Shown here: piece after piece, positions 23,267-24,979 of the stretch
Layout of the letters: each line of letters opens with the position of its first letter
How positions within the stretch are numbered: the first letter of the stretch is position 1
Source: JBDIBB01 sp039812685
Lineage (GTDB): Bacteria > Acidobacteriota > Vicinamibacteria > Vicinamibacterales > JAFNAJ01
Assembly (NCBI GenBank): GCA_039812685.1
Contig: JBDIBB010000058.1
Span: 1-24,979 of the forward strand
DNA: 24,979 nt
Direction: 5' to 3'
Notes under the pieces: generated by a model
What the model saw: the letters and a program-made list of their open reading frames with translations, nothing else
Told to the model about the DNA's origin: nothing
The model's database searches: none
Program-made: the position numbers and the translations under genes

Positions 23267-24766
23267 TCAGCGTTCCACGAGGACGCGGTTGATGATCCTG
23301 TAGTCGCCGAGCCCGTTGGCAATGAGCGCGCCGCGGGCTGCCGATTCCACGGTCTCGCGGGCCACCCGCGTCGGCGTGCAGCCGAGCAGGCGCACCGTGC
23401 GGGCGCGGCCCCCGTCGAACTCGAGCCAGGCGAGGCCTGGCAGCGTTCGCCCCGCCAGCTCCACGTTCACGGCCGCTTCGCGCTGTCGAGCGAGGTCGTT
23501 GCCAACCGTGTCGAGTTCGGCCAGAAGCGGAGGGGGTGGCGACGGGTCGGCCGGGGAGCCGGTGACATCAGACAGGGGCGTGTCGGTTGTGAACACCACA
23601 ATCCGCGCCTGGCCTCCTCCGTCGACGGCCGCCAGGGCCCGCGTCACGCGGAAGCCGGGTCTGGCGGCCTTCGCGATCTCCTGCTCCATCTGCGCGACGA
23701 AGGCGATGCGCGCCGCTGCCGGCCGTGCGGACTCCAGCCGCGCCTGCAGGTCGCACGTGAGGCCGCGGAAGAACACGGCGCCACCCTCCGCCGGCAGGGC
23801 GCGCACCGTCAGGTCGAGGCCCTTGTTGGACGGCGGGGCGCTGCCGCCGCGATCGGCGGCGCAGTAGACGTTGCCGTTGGGCCCGACGGCAGCGCCGTCA
23901 ATCGTCCCGCGACTGCAGGGCGCCCCCCACGGCCCGCTGTCGAGGTCGTAAGCCGCGGTCGATCCGGCGGCGCCGGCGGGCTTGACCATCAGTACGTCGA
24001 GGTCGTTCGGCCCGCGTCGCCGCACCAGTTGCACCTGGTGCCCGGTCTTCGCGAGCGCGCGAACGGGATCCTCCAGTTGCTCGAAGGCGTGCGTGGGTTT
24101 CGAGAGCCACGTCACCTCACCAGGGACCGGGTGCGGCGGCCCGAGTTCCACGATGCCCGCGCCGAGCGCGATCGGCACGACGCGCGTCATGCGGGCGCGC
24201 ACGTCCGGATCGGCCATGAGCTGGTCCATCCAGGAGCGGCGGCCGCGGTTGCGGAATTCGCGGAACTCCACCGGCTCACTGCCGGCCGCCTTCTCGAACG
24301 CCACGTGCACGATGGGGCCGTCGATCTCGACGAGGGCCAGCCGGTAGCCCTGGCCGCCCAGCGGCGCGATCGCCTGATCCACGCGCTCCAGTTCCGCGAT
24401 GTGCAGCAGCCGGTACTCGCGCGCGACGACGGGGCCGCGGCGGGGCCGCACCATGATCGCGAGGGTGACGGCCTGGTCGTTGGCCGGGCGGGAGGCAAAC
24501 GCGCGACGCCGCAGCATGGCATCCAGCGCCTGGCTGTCGCCGCCCGTCACGGCCGCCAGCGCGAAGCCGCGCGCCGCCAGCGCGTTGATGTTCCGCTCGA
24601 GGCTGGCCGCCACGTCGATCTCGCGGTCGAGCGCCGTCGTCGGGACCACCACCCTGTGCTCGTACTCGATGGTCTGGGCGCCCAGGTAGGGAACGGCGAC
24701 CAGCGCCAGCGCCACGGCGCCAGCCGAGGCGAGCGCGCGGCTCAGGGTGACACATCCTCGCGTCAT
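23267..24766 (-). CDS. Secreted protein of unknown function with internal repeats
   Basis: A 499-residue protein that I cannot assign to a named family. A basic start and hydrophobic stretch (LASAGAVALALVAVPYLGAQ, about 12-31) make a Sec signal peptide cut after LGA. The mature part appears to contain at least three related units of about 45 residues: YEHRVVV...LAARGFALAAV (35-73), EYRLLHI...GGQGYRLALV (117-146) and VTWLSKP...LAKTGHQVQLV (218-248). Each has a strand, a helix, a glycine and a closing strand, resembling DUF4177-type units. A Pro-rich linker (PADPSPPPPLL) lies before the last 90 residues. Four cysteines could form disulfides after export. The strong ribosome site GGGAGGAG before 24766 supports the start. 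It follows the partial gene by 19 bp. Confidence 0.8.
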   Translation of the reverse strand: MTRGCVTLSRALASAGAVALALVAVPYLGAQTIEYEHRVVVPTTALDREIDVAASLERNINALAARGFALAAVTGGDSQALDAMLRRRAFASRPANDQAVTLAIMVRPRRGPVVAREYRLLHIAELERVDQAIAPLGGQGYRLALVEIDGPIVHVAFEKAAGSEPVEFREFRNRGRRSWMDQLMADPDVRARMTRVVPIALGAGIVELGPPHPVPGEVTWLSKPTHAFEQLEDPVRALAKTGHQVQLVRRRGPNDLDVLMVKPAGAAGSTAAYDLDSGPWGAPCSRGTIDGAAVGPNGNVYCAADRGGSAPPSNKGLDLTVRALPAEGGAVFFRGLTCDLQARLESARPAAARIAFVAQMEQEIAKAARPGFRVTRALAAVDGGGQARIVVFTTDTPLSDVTGSPADPSPPPPLLAELDTVGNDLARQREAAVNVELAGRTLPGLAWLEFDGGRARTVRLLGCTPTRVARETVESAARGALIANGLGDYRIINRVLVER

Positions 24767-24785
24767 CAGCTCCTCCCTCGATGCG

Positions 24786-24979
24786 TCATGTCAGACGTGC
24801 GAGCAGCACGAGCACGGCGATGCCCAGCGGCACCAGCGCCACGGCGAACGCCGCCTGCGCGCCCACCTCGCTCACGTAGGCGTAGGTCGCGGCAGGCATC
24901 GCCGCGACGAGCAGCGGCTGGCCGCGCCTGCCGGCGGTTACCTCGGCCCGGGCGTGCGCCGTCGCGAGCGCCGTGAGCG
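24786..24979 (-). CDS. 3' end of a membrane protein gene, cut by the window edge
   Basis: From the window edge the minus strand is open for 63 whole codons to a TGA at 24788-24786. The last part reads YVSEVGAQAAFAVALVPLGI followed by AVLVLLARLT, a single C-terminal membrane helix with a two-residue tail. The preceding stretch (TAHARAEVTAGRRGQPLLVA) is Ala/Arg-rich. The 19-bp gap to the next gene suggests an operon. Too little is visible to name a family. Confidence 0.5.
   Translation of the reverse strand, partial: LTALATAHARAEVTAGRRGQPLLVAAMPAATYAYVSEVGAQAAFAVALVPLGIAVLVLLARLT

Noticed and set aside
20893..23292. A 799-codon open frame on the plus strand
   Set aside because: Runs across the methyltransferase (wrong frame) and antisense through the sugar dehydrogenase; arginine-rich shadow composition.

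Overview
The window is very GC-rich, dense, bacterial chromosomal DNA with short intergenic gaps and about twenty protein genes on both strands. The gene mix (an S9 prolyl-oligopeptidase-type peptidase with a TolB-like propeller, a PQQ-type sugar dehydrogenase, exported proteins ending in Ala-x-Ala-Gln signal peptides, and an alkaline-phosphatase-fold membrane protein carrying the LxxLGY tail) suggests an acidobacterial genome, most like the Vicinamibacteria. This is an inference from gene style; no marker gene here proves it. No phage, IS element, CRISPR array or toxin-antitoxin pair is visible, so this is core chromosome with a few odd genes rather than an island.

Left part (1-6.8 kb, minus strand). 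Transcription seems to start in the 39-bp gap at 6789-6827 and to run leftward through an exported SAM-methyltransferase-like protein, a polyprenyl (probably geranylgeranyl) diphosphate synthase, a polytopic alkaline-phosphatase-superfamily protein with an eroded metal site, and a PAP2-type membrane phosphatase. The last three genes overlap or touch. After a 141-bp gap come prfA (RF1) and prmC, the methyltransferase that modifies the RF1 GGQ glutamine.

Middle (6.8-12.3 kb, plus strand). A one-chain class I iron-sulfur fumarase is followed by an A-type Fe-S carrier (ErpA/IscA-like), a Fur-type repressor fused to a rubrerythrin-like di-iron domain, a PHP phosphoesterase overlapping it by 4 bp, an ABC ATPase-like protein that has lost every catalytic motif, and a HAD phosphatase. 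The first three form a coherent set: an oxygen-labile Fe-S enzyme, the Fe-S supplier, and a metal or peroxide regulator. At 12.4 kb there is a 5' stub of a family 2 glycosyltransferase with its own ribosome binding site, followed at once by a Ca2+-ATPase-type P-type pump.

Right part (15.4-25 kb). A selenocysteine tRNA (anticodon UCA, CCA encoded) lies on the minus strand after the pump and shows that the organism decodes UGA as Sec. Next are a small cold-shock-domain protein with a strong terminator and an apparently long 5' leader, a zinc-ribbon protein, a fold-type I aminotransferase, a MobA/MocA-like nucleotidyltransferase, the S9 peptidase, a small methyltransferase, the PQQ-type sugar dehydrogenase, a secreted protein with internal repeats of unknown function, and the 3' end of a membrane protein cut by the window edge.

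The most unusual items are the Fur-rubrerythrin fusion, the catalytically dead ABC ATPase, the eroded alkaline-phosphatase-like protein in a prenyl-lipid operon, the tRNA-Sec, and a fumarase gene whose -10 box places the predicted transcription start exactly on its ATG (leaderless).
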